From Nitrosomonas sp. (lineage in GTDB: Bacteria; Pseudomonadota; Gammaproteobacteria; Burkholderiales; Nitrosomonadaceae): a stretch of DNA of 64,000 nucleotides. Every line of letters begins with the position of its first letter. Position 1 is the stretch's first letter. The stretch covers positions 124,001-188,000 of the forward strand of contig JAIETK010000008.1 in assembly GCA_019745325.1 (NCBI GenBank), given 5' to 3'. The translations under genes were made by a program, and so were the position numbers. Under the pieces are notes generated by a model. It had not been told where the DNA came from, searched no databases, and was given only the letters and a program-made list of their open reading frames with translations. Positions 36,272 through 47,258 of this stretch are shown here, one piece after another.

Positions 36272-36307
36272 AGTAATCAAACACTCGCGCGTTAGGATAC
36301 ATTCGTT

Positions 36308-37177
36308 ATGAGCTGGTTCCAGAATATCATTCCTCCAAAAATCAAAAGAAAAGAAGCCGGTGAGAAGAAAATCGTACCCGAAGGATTGTGGAGTAAATGC
36401 AACAATTGTGAAGCGGTTCTGTACTATACCGACTTGGCCAAGAATCTGAATGTTTGTCCAAAATGTGACTACCATAATCGTATTTCCGCTAGGGATAGAC
36501 TGGATTTCTTGCTGGATCCGGAAGGCCGGCGTGAAATCGGCGCTGAAGTGATTGCAACGGATGTTCTGAAGTTTAAAGACAGCAAGCGCTATGTCGATCG
36601 GCTGACACAAGCCCAGGAAAGTACCGATGAAAATGATTCTTTAGTGGTCATGCAGGGCGCTATCAAAACCATGCCGGTTGTTGTCGCGGTATTCGAATTC
36701 GGTTTTATGGGCGGTTCCATGGGGTCGGTCGTGGGGGAGCGGTTTGTGCGTGGCGTTAAAACCTGTATCGATCACCATCTTCCTTTTATTTGCTTTAGTG
36801 CCAGCGGCGGTGCGCGGATGCAGGAAGGATTGTTTTCCCTGATGCAAATGGCGAAAACAACGGCGGCTTTGACGCGGCTGAGCCACAGCAAATTACCTTT
36901 TATTTCGGTATTGACGGATCCGACGATGGGCGGCGTGTCTGCCAGTTTTGCCTTTATCGGGGATGTCGTAATCGCCGAACCGGGCGCACTGATCGGATTC
37001 GCCGGGCCGCGCGTCATTGAGCAGACTGTCCGGCAAACACTGCCTGATGGTTTTCAACGTGCGGAATTTCTGCTGCAGCACGGAGCGGTCGACATGATTG
37101 TCGATCGCCGCCAAATGGGCGACAAGCTCGTCAATCTCTGTACGCAACTGATGCGTATTCCCGTTCCGTTAAGATAA
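36308..37177 (+). CDS. accD: Acetyl-CoA carboxylase carboxyltransferase subunit beta
   Basis: Zinc-containing subunit making malonyl-CoA with AccA. The 289 residues include a four-cysteine zinc ribbon (CNNC...CPKC, about 31-53) and the crotonase-like acyl-CoA site ([15 protein letters not shown]). The trpA-accD-folC order is the common betaproteobacterial one. Confidence 0.98.
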   Translation: MSWFQNIIPPKIKRKEAGEKKIVPEGLWSKCNNCEAVLYYTDLAKNLNVCPKCDYHNRISARDRLDFLLDPEGRREIGAEVIATDVLKFKDSKRYVDRLTQAQESTDENDSLVVMQGAIKTMPVVVAVFEFGFMGGSMGSVVGERFVRGVKTCIDHHLPFICFSASGGARMQEGLFSLMQMAKTTAALTRLSHSKLPFISVLTDPTMGGVSASFAFIGDVVIAEPGALIGFAGPRVIEQTVRQTLPDGFQRAEFLLQHGAVDMIVDRRQMGDKLVNLCTQLMRIPVPLR

Positions 37178-37193
37178 TTTTTCTCATAGATTC

Positions 37194-38504
37194 ATGCATA
37201 TGGATGTTCCGGGTGTAACGGCGGAATCACTCGAGGATTGGCTGCGTTACCTCGAATCGCTGCATCCGAGCGCGATTGAAATGGGATTGGAACGGGTAGC
37301 CAATGTCCAGTACGAGCTGGGGTTAATACCTCGATTTCCGGTCATTACAGTCGGTGGCACCAATGGCAAAGGCTCCGTTTGCGCGATGCTTGAAGCGATT
37401 CTCCAGAGCGCGGGCTATAAAACCGGATGTTATACTTCTCCCCATTTGATTCGATTCAACGAACGGATTCGAATTGATGGCGAAGATATCGAAAACGCAA
37501 GTCTTTGTCAGGCTTTTGCGCAAGTGGAAGCGGCGCGGCGGAACTGCCACACATCGTTAACTTTCTTTGAGTTCGGTACCCTCGCTGCGATGTATTTGTT
37601 TGTTCAAGCGCGCGTCGATGTGGCGGTTCTTGAGATTGGCTTAGGCGGACGCCTCGATGCGGTTAGCATTTTTGATCCGGATTGCGCCATTCTAACCAGT
37701 ATCGATCTGGATCACATCGAGTATCTGGGTGATACGCGGGAAAAGATCGGATTCGAGAAAGCCGCGATTTTCCGGCATGGCAAGCCGGCCATTTGTGCGG
37801 ATACGGATGTGCCGGACTCTGTGCATCAGCATGCCACAAAAATTGGCGCGCAATTGAGTAGATTTTCAAAAGAATTCGGCTTTCAATCCAAGGATAAGCA
37901 ATGGGATTTTTGGGGACCCAAGGGATGGCGTTATTCATTACCCGTTCCCGCTTTGCGGGGCAGTAAGCAGCTCCAAAATGCAAGTGCGTGCCTAGCGGCT
38001 CTGGATACGATTCATGAGTTGCTGCCGGTTAATATGAATGCTATCCGCCAAGGATTGATCAAAGCGACTGTGCCGGGTAGATTTCAAGTTGTTTCAACCC
38101 AACCGATGATCATCCTGGATGTCGCGCACAATCCTGCCGCTGCTGCAGTCCTGGCGCAAAATTTGGCTGCGACCTCGTGTACCGGGCGGACTTACGCAGT
38201 GTTTTCGATGCTGCAGGATAAAAATATTCAGGGTGTCGTACAAAAGCTGAAAGACGAAATCGATGTCTGGTTGCTCTTTTCTATTCAATCGCCGCGTGCT
38301 GCGTCCGTCGAATATATCGAACAAGAGATCCGCAATGCCGGTTTTCCAGGCGAGGATCTGCCAATATACCGCTTTTCTGATGGCGTTGAAGCTTATGCTT
38401 TTGCCTGTGAACAAGCGTCCAAAAATGATAGAATTTGCATATTTGGATCTTTCTACACGGTTGGTGATGTGCTGAATCATCTGCATATGCCACCCCGAGC
38501 GTAG
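37194..38504 (+). CDS. folC: Bifunctional folylpolyglutamate/dihydrofolate synthase
   Basis: Adds glutamate to dihydropteroate and folates. The 436-residue Mur-ligase-family enzyme has the P-loop GGTNGKGSVCAM, the VLEIGLGGRLDA block, and VAHNPAAA in the C-domain. A second in-frame ATG two codons on (37200) could also start it. Confidence 0.96.
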   Translation: MHMDVPGVTAESLEDWLRYLESLHPSAIEMGLERVANVQYELGLIPRFPVITVGGTNGKGSVCAMLEAILQSAGYKTGCYTSPHLIRFNERIRIDGEDIENASLCQAFAQVEAARRNCHTSLTFFEFGTLAAMYLFVQARVDVAVLEIGLGGRLDAVSIFDPDCAILTSIDLDHIEYLGDTREKIGFEKAAIFRHGKPAICADTDVPDSVHQHATKIGAQLSRFSKEFGFQSKDKQWDFWGPKGWRYSLPVPALRGSKQLQNASACLAALDTIHELLPVNMNAIRQGLIKATVPGRFQVVSTQPMIILDVAHNPAAAAVLAQNLAATSCTGRTYAVFSMLQDKNIQGVVQKLKDEIDVWLLFSIQSPRAASVEYIEQEIRNAGFPGEDLPIYRFSDGVEAYAFACEQASKNDRICIFGSFYTVGDVLNHLHMPPRA

Positions 38505-38520
38505 TAACCGGATATTTCAA

Positions 38521-39261
38521 ATGAACAAAAATATCAGCGAAGAAGAATTATTACTGCGAAAACGCGCGAGAAGGCGGCTAGTCGGCGCTATCGTTCTGGT
38601 TCTGATTTCTATTATCGTGTTGCCTGCAATCTTCGACGAGCCCAAGCCGGAAACGGAAAAGCACGAAATCGCAATTAATTTGCCGGAAGCGAACAGAAAT
38701 ACAAGCAAAGCTGTATCGTTACCAAAAGAAGATTCTGCAATCAACATTGAATCGTTGAATGCGGTGGATCCAGCGGAACTGCAAGAAAAATCCACGATTA
38801 CATTACCGGGTAGGGATGAACAGGTTGAATCAGCGAATCTGCAAAAACGTATCCCGATTCCCGGAATCAAACCAAAATTCGAACGGCAAGCGGTTCCGGT
38901 CAGAATTACATCACCACCTCCTGCGGCGGCAACGACTACAAATGTCAGTATAGTGACACCGAGTGCACCGCCGCCAAGCGCACCAAGTGTGCCGGCAGCC
39001 ACTATTGCGCCGATTCAAGCTCCTGATGCGGCCAAAGGATTTGTGGTTCAGCTGGGCGCATTTTCGGATCCGGAAAAAGCCAAATTGCAGCAAGCGCTGC
39101 TGTTGGCGAACGGTTTCAAAGCATATACCGAATCACTGGTTATCAATGGCAATCAAGTGACGCGTGTGCGAACAGGTCCGTTTCCCACTCGAAGCGCTGC
39201 GGATGGTGAAATAAAAAAATTGAAAGCACTTGGCCTGGATGGCGTCGTGGTGCCAAGATGA
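38521..39261 (+). CDS. SPOR-domain membrane protein (DedD-like)
   Basis: The 246-residue bitopic protein has a basic cytoplasmic N-terminus, a TM helix (about residues 20-38), a Pro/Ala-rich periplasmic linker, and a C-terminal SPOR domain (GFVVQLGAFSDPEKA to the end) that binds denuded glycan at the division septum. It resembles DedD in layout and in position after folC and before cvpA. Confidence 0.9.
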   Translation: MNKNISEEELLLRKRARRRLVGAIVLVLISIIVLPAIFDEPKPETEKHEIAINLPEANRNTSKAVSLPKEDSAINIESLNAVDPAELQEKSTITLPGRDEQVESANLQKRIPIPGIKPKFERQAVPVRITSPPPAAATTTNVSIVTPSAPPPSAPSVPAATIAPIQAPDAAKGFVVQLGAFSDPEKAKLQQALLLANGFKAYTESLVINGNQVTRVRTGPFPTRSAADGEIKKLKALGLDGVVVPR

Positions 39262-39318
39262 GCCGGTATCGTAATTATTTATGTTAATCAATTAACAAGA
39301 TAGTATTTATCACGACTG

Positions 39319-39825
39319 ATGACCGTTTTTGATTATGTTGTTTCCGCTATTTTTTTAGTATCGATTGTATTGAGTATTCTGCGTGGATTTGTCCGTGAAG
39401 GATTGTCCATTGCTGGTTGGATTGTTGCTTTTATTGCGGCTAGCTCCTACTCTTCGTTAACGGAGCAGTTTTTACCCGGCGAGATTGTCGGTGAAACCTT
39501 GCGTTATGCCATTGCTTTTGTTGTAACGTTTCTTGCAGTCTTGTTGATCACGGCGCTCGCGACGATGTTGCTGTCCGCCTTGATTAAGGGCATCGGATTG
39601 GGGTTTATTGATCGGTTGCTTGGTTCGGTTTTCGGGTTTATCCGGGCATTGGCGATAGTAATTTTACTGGTTTTGATGGCAGGCCTGACGACAATTCCAA
39701 ACCAGGTTTTCTGGCATCAAGCCTTATTAAGCGGCCCTTTGGAATCGATCGCGACCCAAGTGCTGCCATGGTTGCCCGATGATTTATCAAAACGTATTAG
39801 TTTTGAGAGAAAAGAAAATTTTTAG
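39319..39825 (+). CDS. cvpA: CvpA-family membrane protein
   Basis: The 168-residue inner-membrane protein has four predicted helices, with FDYVVSAIFLVSIVLSILRG at the N-terminus and the conserved GFIRGLA-like turn (FGFIRALAI). The family is named for colicin V production; it usually precedes purF, as here (123 bp gap). Confidence 0.92.
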   Translation: MTVFDYVVSAIFLVSIVLSILRGFVREGLSIAGWIVAFIAASSYSSLTEQFLPGEIVGETLRYAIAFVVTFLAVLLITALATMLLSALIKGIGLGFIDRLLGSVFGFIRALAIVILLVLMAGLTTIPNQVFWHQALLSGPLESIATQVLPWLPDDLSKRISFERKENF

Positions 39826-39948
39826 GCGTCTGTGTGCGTGATGGCCGGATTTCATTTTTGTTTTTTAAAAAAGCAACAGTAGCGCGGCAATTAAGTTTAT
39901 TAATTCCAAATTTAATTCTGATTTAAGCAAAACCAACGGAGCATCTCT

Positions 39949-41469
39949 ATGTGCGGAATTCTCGGTATTGTTGCAAAATCTCCGGCGAATCAACTTCTGT
40001 ATGATGGGCTGTTAATGCTGCAACATCGCGGGCAAGATGCAAGCGGCATTGTCACCGCACAAGGTAATACATTTCATATGCACAAAGGGCTGGGTTTAGT
40101 CCGAGACGTGTTTCGTACCAGAAATATGCGTGCCTTATCGGGGAATATCGGTATCGGTCATGTGCGTTATCCGACCGCAGGGTCTGCTAATTCGCCCGCC
40201 GAAGCACAGCCGTTTTATGTCAATTCTCCCTTTGGAATCGTATTGAGCCACAATGGCAATCTAACCAATGCCGAGCAGCTCAATCAGGAGCTTTTTAAAA
40301 CGGATCTGCGGCATGTCAATACGAACTCGGATTCGGAAGTTTTGCTGAATGTTCTGGCGCATGAACTGCAAGAAAGTACCAGAAATTGCCAGCTTGATCC
40401 GGCGGCAATTTTCGCAGCGGTTGCCGGCGTGCATAAACGATGCAAAGGCGCCTATGCGGTCATAGCCATGATCGCCGGTTATGGGTTATTAGCTTTTCGC
40501 GACCCTTATGGCATCCGGCCGCTGGTCTTCGGCACTGCGGAAAATGAGCTGGGCGATGAATATCTGATCGCATCGGAGAGTGTTGCACTGGATACCTTGG
40601 GTTTTAAATTGATTCGGGATGTTGCGCCGGGTGAAGCGATTTTTATCGATGAAGACGGTAATTTTTATAATAAGCAATGCGCAACCCAGTTTTCTCTGAA
40701 TCCATGTATATTCGAATACGTTTATTTAGCACGCCCCGATTCTGTCATGGATGGAATTTCCGTCTACGAAACCCGCTTGAATATGGGCGAACAGCTCGCG
40801 GAAAAAATCAAGAAAACCATGCATCATCTGGATATTGACGTTGTTATTCCAATCCCGGACTCCAGCCGCCCCAGTGCGCTACAGCTTGCCAATCACTTAG
40901 GCATCGAATTCCGGGAAGGGTTTATCAAGAATCGATATGTCGGACGCACTTTCATCATGCCAGGGCAGCAACAAAGGCGTAAATCGGTGCGGCAGAAATT
41001 GAACGCCATGAATATTGAATTTCGCGGCAAGAATGTTTTACTGATTGACGATTCGATTGTGCGGGGCACTACCAGCCGGGAAATCGTTCAAATGGCGCGG
41101 GATGCGGGTGCCAATAAGATCTTTTTTGCTTCCGCCGCTCCACCGGTGCGATATCCCAATGTGTACGGTATCGACATGCCGACTCGGCAAGAATTGATCG
41201 CTACAGACCGGACAGCGGAAGAAATATGCGAAGAGATTGGTGCGGATTACTTGATATTCCAGGATCTGGAAGCTCTGACGCATGCGGTATCCAAGGTATC
41301 GCCTGTGGTGCAGAACTTTGAAACATCATGTTTCAATGGTGTTTATATTACCGGCGATGTGACGCATGAATATCTCAAAACTTTGGAATTGCAAAGAAAT
41401 TCCAATCAACGGTTATCGCTCGCGCAGTCGAAAACACAATTGGATTTGAGTTTGGTTTTTTCCGATTAG
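39949..41469 (+). CDS. purF: Amidophosphoribosyltransferase
   Basis: First committed step of purine synthesis. The 506-residue Ntn-hydrolase begins MCGILGIV with Cys2 as the nucleophile and no propeptide, and has the PRPP motif VLLIDDSIVRGTTS. This is the short, non-Fe-S E. coli-like class. Confidence 0.98.
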   Translation: MCGILGIVAKSPANQLLYDGLLMLQHRGQDASGIVTAQGNTFHMHKGLGLVRDVFRTRNMRALSGNIGIGHVRYPTAGSANSPAEAQPFYVNSPFGIVLSHNGNLTNAEQLNQELFKTDLRHVNTNSDSEVLLNVLAHELQESTRNCQLDPAAIFAAVAGVHKRCKGAYAVIAMIAGYGLLAFRDPYGIRPLVFGTAENELGDEYLIASESVALDTLGFKLIRDVAPGEAIFIDEDGNFYNKQCATQFSLNPCIFEYVYLARPDSVMDGISVYETRLNMGEQLAEKIKKTMHHLDIDVVIPIPDSSRPSALQLANHLGIEFREGFIKNRYVGRTFIMPGQQQRRKSVRQKLNAMNIEFRGKNVLLIDDSIVRGTTSREIVQMARDAGANKIFFASAAPPVRYPNVYGIDMPTRQELIATDRTAEEICEEIGADYLIFQDLEALTHAVSKVSPVVQNFETSCFNGVYITGDVTHEYLKTLELQRNSNQRLSLAQSKTQLDLSLVFSD

Positions 41470-41563
41470 AATCAATGCAATGACTATCTAAGAAATGTGT
41501 TTTCCCAAACGAGTGTAACAATCTAATGTAATTTCCATTTTATTTTCAAAACCTCAAATATAT

Positions 41564-42739
41564 ATGTCAGATAATTTGCAACCAGAAACGCTCGCATTAC
41601 ATACCGGCATTCATCGTAGTCAATTCCATGAGCATTCTGAAGCAATGTATTTGACTTCCAGTTTTGTGTTTGATAGTGCCGCTCAAGCGGCCGCCCGTTT
41701 TTCCGGCAGCGAGCCAGGCAATATTTACTCACGATTTACCAATCCAACCGTAACCGCATTTGAAGAACGCCTGGCAGTATTGGAGGGAGCGGAAGCCTGC
41801 ATTGCGACATCATCGGGCATGTCGGCGATTTTAGCCTGCACCATGGGATTACTATCCGCCGGAGATCATATCGTCGCTTCGCAAAGCTTATTTGGCGCAA
41901 CCGTCAATTTATTTAACAACATTCTGAAGAAGTTTAATATTGATACGACTTTTGTGTCCGCGACGGATGTTGATGCCTGGCGAAGCGCGATACGGCCGAA
42001 TACCAAGCTTTTTTTCATGGAAACGCCCTCCAATCCATTAACGGAAATTTCAGATATCGCGGAACTGGCTCGTATCGCGAGAATGGCTGGTGCCTGGTTG
42101 GTCGTGGATAACTGCTTCTGTACGCCGATCTTACAAAAACCGCTTGAATTGGGGGCGGATATTGTTATTCATTCCGCCACCAAATATCTGGATGGGCAAG
42201 GGAGAGTTTTGGGTGGTGCAGTACTCGGAAAACGAGAGCTATTGATGGATGGTGGTGTGTTCGGTTTCTTGCGAACTGCCGGTCCGACATTGAGCGCCTT
42301 CAACGCTTGGGTCATTCTGAAAGGATTGGAAACGCTTAAAATCCGTGTAGAAGCACATTCCGAAAATGCCTTGAAAATGGCGCAATGGCTCGAAAAGCAT
42401 CCGAATGTGACACGCATATTTTATCCCGGCTTGGAATCGCACCCGCAGCACGATTTGGCAAAACGCCAACAAAAATCGGGAGGCGGGATTGTTTCGTTCG
42501 AAGTTAAAGGAGGGCGGGAGGCCGCGTGGCGTGTCATTGATTCAACCCAATTGATTTCTATCACCGCAAACCTGGGGGATGCAAAAAGTACGTTGACGCA
42601 TCCAGCAACCACGACGCATGCACGGATTAGCCAGGAAGCCCGGGACGCCGCCGGGATAACCGACGGGCTGCTGCGCATTGCGGTCGGATTAGAGTCCGTT
42701 CAGGATTTGCAAACCGATTTGGCGCGGGGATTGGGCTGA
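41564..42739 (+). CDS. metZ: O-succinylhomoserine sulfhydrylase
   Basis: Cys/Met-metabolism PLP enzyme forming homocysteine directly from O-succinylhomoserine and sulfide. The 391 residues have the PLP lysine in HSATKYLDGQGRVLGG, and the IYSRFTNPTV block. The purF-metZ pairing and GQGRVLGG favour MetZ over cystathionine gamma-synthase. Confidence 0.94.
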   Translation: MSDNLQPETLALHTGIHRSQFHEHSEAMYLTSSFVFDSAAQAAARFSGSEPGNIYSRFTNPTVTAFEERLAVLEGAEACIATSSGMSAILACTMGLLSAGDHIVASQSLFGATVNLFNNILKKFNIDTTFVSATDVDAWRSAIRPNTKLFFMETPSNPLTEISDIAELARIARMAGAWLVVDNCFCTPILQKPLELGADIVIHSATKYLDGQGRVLGGAVLGKRELLMDGGVFGFLRTAGPTLSAFNAWVILKGLETLKIRVEAHSENALKMAQWLEKHPNVTRIFYPGLESHPQHDLAKRQQKSGGGIVSFEVKGGREAAWRVIDSTQLISITANLGDAKSTLTHPATTTHARISQEARDAAGITDGLLRIAVGLESVQDLQTDLARGLG

Positions 42740-42811
42740 ATTTCAAGTTGTCAGCGACTGACGCCATTAACTATCCGGGGTTTGAGAAAGCTTGCTCGGC
42801 TTTTCCCGTGA

Positions 42812-43303
42812 TTAAATCACTTCCGCTTTCTCAATAATGACATCTTCCAACGGGACATTCTGATGCCCGGCATAATCACCGGTTTTGACTTTTTTAATTT
42901 TATCCACGACATCTTGACCCTCGACGACTTTGCCGAAAACGCAATATCCATAGCCTTGCGGTGATGGCGATTTATAGTTGAGGAAACCGTTGCTGGTTAC
43001 ATTGATAAAAAACTGCGCGGTTGCAGAATGAACATCGGCTGTTCTTGCCATGGCAATCGTATAGGCGTCGTTGCGCAAACCATTGGCAGCTTCATTGTGG
43101 ATGGGCGGCTGGGTCGGTTTTTGTTTCATTCCAGGCGCAAAACCGCCACCCTGAATCATGAAATCGTCAATGACACGATGGAACAATGTATTGTCGTAAA
43201 ATCCGCTGGAGACATAATTGAGGAAATTTTGTACGGTTTCCGGCGCTTTTTCACTGTCGAGTTCGAGAATTATCGCGCCGAAATTAGTTTGCAGTTTGAC
43301 CAT
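42812..43303 (-). CDS. ppiB: Cytoplasmic peptidyl-prolyl isomerase (cyclophilin)
   Basis: A 163-residue cyclophilin without a signal peptide. The active-site block [13 protein letters not shown] and the [18 protein letters not shown] strand are intact. ATG 43303 with AGGA just upstream was chosen over a longer frame extending to 43381 that would overlap the preceding cyclophilin gene. It follows that gene by only 28 bp. Confidence 0.94.
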   Translation of the reverse strand: MVKLQTNFGAIILELDSEKAPETVQNFLNYVSSGFYDNTLFHRVIDDFMIQGGGFAPGMKQKPTQPPIHNEAANGLRNDAYTIAMARTADVHSATAQFFINVTSNGFLNYKSPSPQGYGYCVFGKVVEGQDVVDKIKKVKTGDYAGHQNVPLEDVIIEKAEVI

Positions 43304-43331
43304 ATCAGTCCTAAATTGATTGATGAATGTG

Positions 43332-43925
43332 CTATTGAGTATTGCCGTTTTCTGACGAAGGCAGTTTGACAATATCCTCAATAATCACTTTATTTTTCGG
43401 TACGTCGCTGGGAAACGGACCGGCTGGGCCGGTAGGCGTTGCAGCAATTTTGTTAACGACTTCCATTCCGCTTACGACTTTTCCAAATACCGCATAACCA
43501 TAGCCGCTTTGACTGGGTGCTTTAAAATCAAGAAATCGATTATTGGCGACATTAATAAAAAATTGCGCCGATGCCGAGTGCGGGTCTGATGTACGCGCCA
43601 TGGCAATGGTTCCAGTTTCATTTTTGAGATCATTCGCGGCTTCATTGCGAATCGGCGGACGGGTCGGTTTTTGATTGAGCGCTTGGTCGAAACCGCCGCC
43701 CTGAATCATAAACCCGGCAATGACGCGATGGAATATCGTATTTTTGTAGAAGCCGTTCTCAACATATTCCAGGAAGTTTTCTACCGTTTTGGGGGCTTTA
43801 TCAGGGTAGAGTTCCAGAACGATGTTACCAAGATTCGTTCTCATTTCGACCGTGATAGATGCTGCAAAAATATTCAAATGAATTGAAAATAAAATAATGA
43901 GCAGAAGAATTTGGCAGCGTCGCAT
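43332..43925 (-). CDS. ppiA: Periplasmic peptidyl-prolyl isomerase (cyclophilin)
   Basis: The 197-residue cyclophilin with a signal peptide ([18 protein letters not shown]), so exported to the periplasm. The catalytic [15 protein letters not shown] and [17 protein letters not shown] blocks are present. It is very similar to the next gene, and the two probably arose by tandem duplication followed by signal gain or loss. Confidence 0.94.
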   Translation of the reverse strand: MRRCQILLLIILFSIHLNIFAASITVEMRTNLGNIVLELYPDKAPKTVENFLEYVENGFYKNTIFHRVIAGFMIQGGGFDQALNQKPTRPPIRNEAANDLKNETGTIAMARTSDPHSASAQFFINVANNRFLDFKAPSQSGYGYAVFGKVVSGMEVVNKIAATPTGPAGPFPSDVPKNKVIIEDIVKLPSSENGNTQ

Positions 43926-44073
43926 CGATAATCAGCCTGTGGTAATGGATGGTAAGAGTTTCATATAAACACTATGTTATACTCTGCGGCTATTTATTTT
44001 GGGTGCAGATAATAACAGTTTCCGAGATTCTATCAATAAGATAGACAGAATTACAATTTGAATCGTTGATCCT

Positions 44074-45456
44074 ATGCTAAAAATTTATAACTCAATCGCT
44101 CGCGAAAAACAACAGTTCGTGCCTATCTTACCCGGAAAGATCAAGATCTATGTTTGCGGCATGACGGTTTATGATTATTGCCATTTGGGGCATGCACGGG
44201 TTCTGGTGGTTTTTGATATGGTTGTGCGGTGGTTCAGGGAGAACGGTTTTGAAGTTGTTTATGTACGCAACATTACGGATATCGACGATAAGATCATTAA
44301 TCGCGCGCAACAAAACAATGAACCGATCGGGGCATTAACCGCACGTTTTATTCAAGCAATGGATGAAGACGCCGCGGTGCTGGGAGTATTGCCGCCCAGC
44401 CATGAACCGCGTGCCACAAACTTCGTTGATCACATGATCAACATGATCGATGCATTGATAAAAAAGAATCTGGCGTATCAAGCGGGTAATGGCGATGTTT
44501 ATTACGCGGTTCATAATTTTCCGGGTTACGGAAAGCTGTCAGGTAAGTCTTTGAATGACTTGCGTGCCGGCGAGCGGGTTGAGATTGATTCCAGTAAAAA
44601 GGATCCGCTGGATTTTGTGTTGTGGAAATCCGCAAAGGCCGGCGAGCCGTTTTGGGAATCCCCATGGGGCAACGGACGCCCGGGGTGGCATATCGAATGC
44701 TCGGCGATGAGCGAGCAGTTGCTGGGCATTCATTTTGATATCCATGGCGGCGGCCAGGATTTGCAATTTCCGCATCACGAAAACGAAATCGCCCAAAGTG
44801 AAGGCGCGCATGATCATGTGTTCGTGAATTACTGGATGCACAACGGTTTTGTGCGCGTCGACAATGAAAAGATGTCGAAATCGCTTGGGAATTTCTTTAC
44901 TGTACGGGAAATTCTTAAGTTATATCAGCCGGAAGTTGTGCGGTTTTTTATTTTGCGGGCGCATTACCGCAGTCCGCTCAATTATTCCGATCAACACCTG
45001 AAGGATACCAAACTGGCGCTCGACCGGTTGTATATCGCATTAAAGGATGCCGGCTCGTTCGATATGCCAGCCATTGATTGGAATAATCAACATGCGCAAA
45101 AATTCAAAGCGGCCATGGAAGATGACTTCAATACACCGGATGCCATCGCCGTCTTGTTTGAGCTGGCGAATGAGCTCAATAAAACCGGTGCAAAGGACGG
45201 CGCTGCCTTATTAAAAGCGCTGGGTGGATTGTTAGGCTTACTGCAACAAAATCCGGTTGATTACTTGCAAAGCACTTCTGTCTCCGTTGGCGCTGCTTCA
45301 CTGACCCATGAACAGATCGAATCCTTCATTCAGCAGCGTATCGAAGCTCGTAAAGCGGGGCGTTATGCGGAAGCGGATGAAATCCGGAAGGATCTGCAAC
45401 AACAGGGTGTTATTTTGGAAGACGGTCCTCAGGGCACTACCTGGCGGCGAGTCTAG
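44074..45456 (+). CDS. cysS: Cysteinyl-tRNA synthetase
   Basis: Class I synthetase of 460 residues. The HIGH motif appears as HLGH ([10 protein letters not shown]) and the KMSKS motif is KMSKSLGNF; zinc ligands are in [14 protein letters not shown] and HHENE. It is divergent from the cyclophilin pair. Confidence 0.98.
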   Translation: MLKIYNSIAREKQQFVPILPGKIKIYVCGMTVYDYCHLGHARVLVVFDMVVRWFRENGFEVVYVRNITDIDDKIINRAQQNNEPIGALTARFIQAMDEDAAVLGVLPPSHEPRATNFVDHMINMIDALIKKNLAYQAGNGDVYYAVHNFPGYGKLSGKSLNDLRAGERVEIDSSKKDPLDFVLWKSAKAGEPFWESPWGNGRPGWHIECSAMSEQLLGIHFDIHGGGQDLQFPHHENEIAQSEGAHDHVFVNYWMHNGFVRVDNEKMSKSLGNFFTVREILKLYQPEVVRFFILRAHYRSPLNYSDQHLKDTKLALDRLYIALKDAGSFDMPAIDWNNQHAQKFKAAMEDDFNTPDAIAVLFELANELNKTGAKDGAALLKALGGLLGLLQQNPVDYLQSTSVSVGAASLTHEQIESFIQQRIEARKAGRYAEADEIRKDLQQQGVILEDGPQGTTWRRV

Positions 45457-45534
45457 CAGGCCTTAGAAAAACCATCGGCGGTTGCACTGTTAAACGTTTC
45501 TTAACGGCTTGACTGAACCGACCAAACGTGACTG

Positions 45535-46281
45535 CTATAACCGCCAAAGATACAGCGTGGAATTGGAAAAATCGTTCAAGCGGATACTTTGATCAGGCGC
45601 AACACCAGGAATAACGAAAGTGTTGCTAATTAATAGGCTGCCAGGACGCATTTCTTTTTTTGCTTTTTGCCACAGCGAATCCATCGGAACCGGCGATAAA
45701 TAAGCATAAACCACGTCATAACGTGAGAAGTCGTGTTTCCAGAAATCTCCCCAGCGCACATCATACCCCGAACCCAGCAAGCTGCGTAATTTGCTTATGG
45801 CATAAGGCACCGGCGCGGATTCGATGCCATGAAAAGAGCCGTTATCATGAGTATTGGCAAGATTTTTTAATAATCCGCCGCAGCCGCTGCCCAGATCAAT
45901 AAACGAAAATTGTTGCTGCTCGGGTAATAAAGTCTCAAGCGCTTGATTGACACTTTCGCTGGAAAGGTACAAAGGCACTTGGGTTGCGAATGACTTACCG
46001 TAGATTAACAGCAAACCCAGGAACAGCAATAAATACCAGGTTGATGAAATATTCAATGTCGAAGCGGCGATGACCATCGGTATAAACAGGAGATGCATGG
46101 GTATCCACCATACCGGCAATCTCGCAACAAAACTCAATAAGCCGGCCAGCAATGCTTGTAAAATCATCCACTCCAATAAGCCGGCGCTGGGAGAGAATAG
46201 CGCTATTAAGACCCCTGAGGTAACGGTTGCTGTAATTTGGATCAACAATGCAGCGATGCTTGGATGAAAATGTTTTAGCAT
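45535..46281 (-). CDS. Membrane-anchored SAM-dependent methyltransferase
   Basis: About four hydrophobic helices in residues 1-95 are followed by a class I methyltransferase domain with motif I FIDLGSGCGGLLKNLA and an acidic SAM-ribose contact GIESAP. The late motif is PGSLLISNTF. The substrate is unknown. It lies downstream of motAB on the same strand (23 bp gap), so it may be read through from that operon. Confidence 0.75.
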   Translation of the reverse strand: MLKHFHPSIAALLIQITATVTSGVLIALFSPSAGLLEWMILQALLAGLLSFVARLPVWWIPMHLLFIPMVIAASTLNISSTWYLLLFLGLLLIYGKSFATQVPLYLSSESVNQALETLLPEQQQFSFIDLGSGCGGLLKNLANTHDNGSFHGIESAPVPYAISKLRSLLGSGYDVRWGDFWKHDFSRYDVVYAYLSPVPMDSLWQKAKKEMRPGSLLISNTFVIPGVAPDQSIRLNDFSNSTLYLWRL

Positions 46282-46304
46282 GTAATAGCAGTCCGCGTGA
46301 GTTT

Positions 46305-47219
46305 TTAGGGGTTTTGCAGCAATTCGGTGCCCGGTTGATCCTGTATATCGATATCGATGGTCGGGTTGTCCATCGTTACCGCTTTCTCGGCTCGCTCGTT
46401 CATAACCACGATACTGATGCGGCGGTTGATCGGATTGAGCGGATCATCTTTGTCAAAAAGAACTGCCGAAGACAATCCGATGACTTGCAGGACTTTATTG
46501 GTGTCCATGCCGCCAAAGATCAATTCGCGTCTTGAGGCATTGGCGCGATCTGCCGACAGCTCCCAGTTGCTGTAACCTTTATCGCCCGAAGGGAATGGCT
46601 TGGCATCCGTATGACCGGAAAGACTGATCTTGTTGTCGACATCGTTCAGCATTTTACCGATTTCGCGCAATATGGTTTTGGTATAGGGCTGTAATTCCGC
46701 TCTGCCCAACGCGAACATCGGGCGGTTTTGTTCGTCGACGATTTGAATTCTTAAACCGTCCGAAGTGATATCCAATAGCAATTGATTAGCGAATTTTTTG
46801 AGCGACGGATTGTTTTCAATCGCTTCTTCGATTTTTTGCTTTAATCCTTCCAATTTGACGCGCTCCGCCCGTTCCCGGATGATTTTCTTGGTTTGGGCAT
46901 CGTCATCCTTGATCGCGCCTTTCTTGACTTCGCCATGCTGGCGTGTCAAATCGGTACCGCCGCCTTTGAGTACGCTATTGCTTTCACCAATCGACGATCC
47001 GCCCATCAAAGCGACCTTCAGCGGCGTTTTGAAATATTCCGAGATACCTTCCAATTGGCTTTTGGTCGACGATCCCAGTAACCACATCAATAAAAAGAAC
47101 GCCATCATGGCGGTTACGAAGTCGGCATACGCAATTTTCCAGGCGCCGCCATGATGGCCGCCCGCAACTTTCTTGATTCTTTTGATAACTATCGGTCGCT
47201 GTGCGAGATCGTCAGCCAT
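46305..47219 (-). CDS. motB: Flagellar motor protein MotB
   Basis: Stator subunit anchoring the motor to peptidoglycan, 304 residues. A single TM with the proton-carrying aspartate in AYADFVTAMMAFFLLMWLL, a plug/linker region, and an OmpA-like domain (ISLSGHTDAKPF; ELSADRANASRR). It follows motA by 39 bp. No other flagellar gene is in the window. Confidence 0.95.
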   Translation of the reverse strand: MADDLAQRPIVIKRIKKVAGGHHGGAWKIAYADFVTAMMAFFLLMWLLGSSTKSQLEGISEYFKTPLKVALMGGSSIGESNSVLKGGGTDLTRQHGEVKKGAIKDDDAQTKKIIRERAERVKLEGLKQKIEEAIENNPSLKKFANQLLLDITSDGLRIQIVDEQNRPMFALGRAELQPYTKTILREIGKMLNDVDNKISLSGHTDAKPFPSGDKGYSNWELSADRANASRRELIFGGMDTNKVLQVIGLSSAVLFDKDDPLNPINRRISIVVMNERAEKAVTMDNPTIDIDIQDQPGTELLQNP

Positions 47220-47258
47220 AATTGTTCCTGTAATTCAGATGGAATAAATATTCAATAA

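Noticed and set aside
42784..42804. Hairpin after metZ (AAAGC...GCTTTT) as an intrinsic terminator.
   Set aside because: The stem is only five pairs and the T-run is interrupted by CCC.
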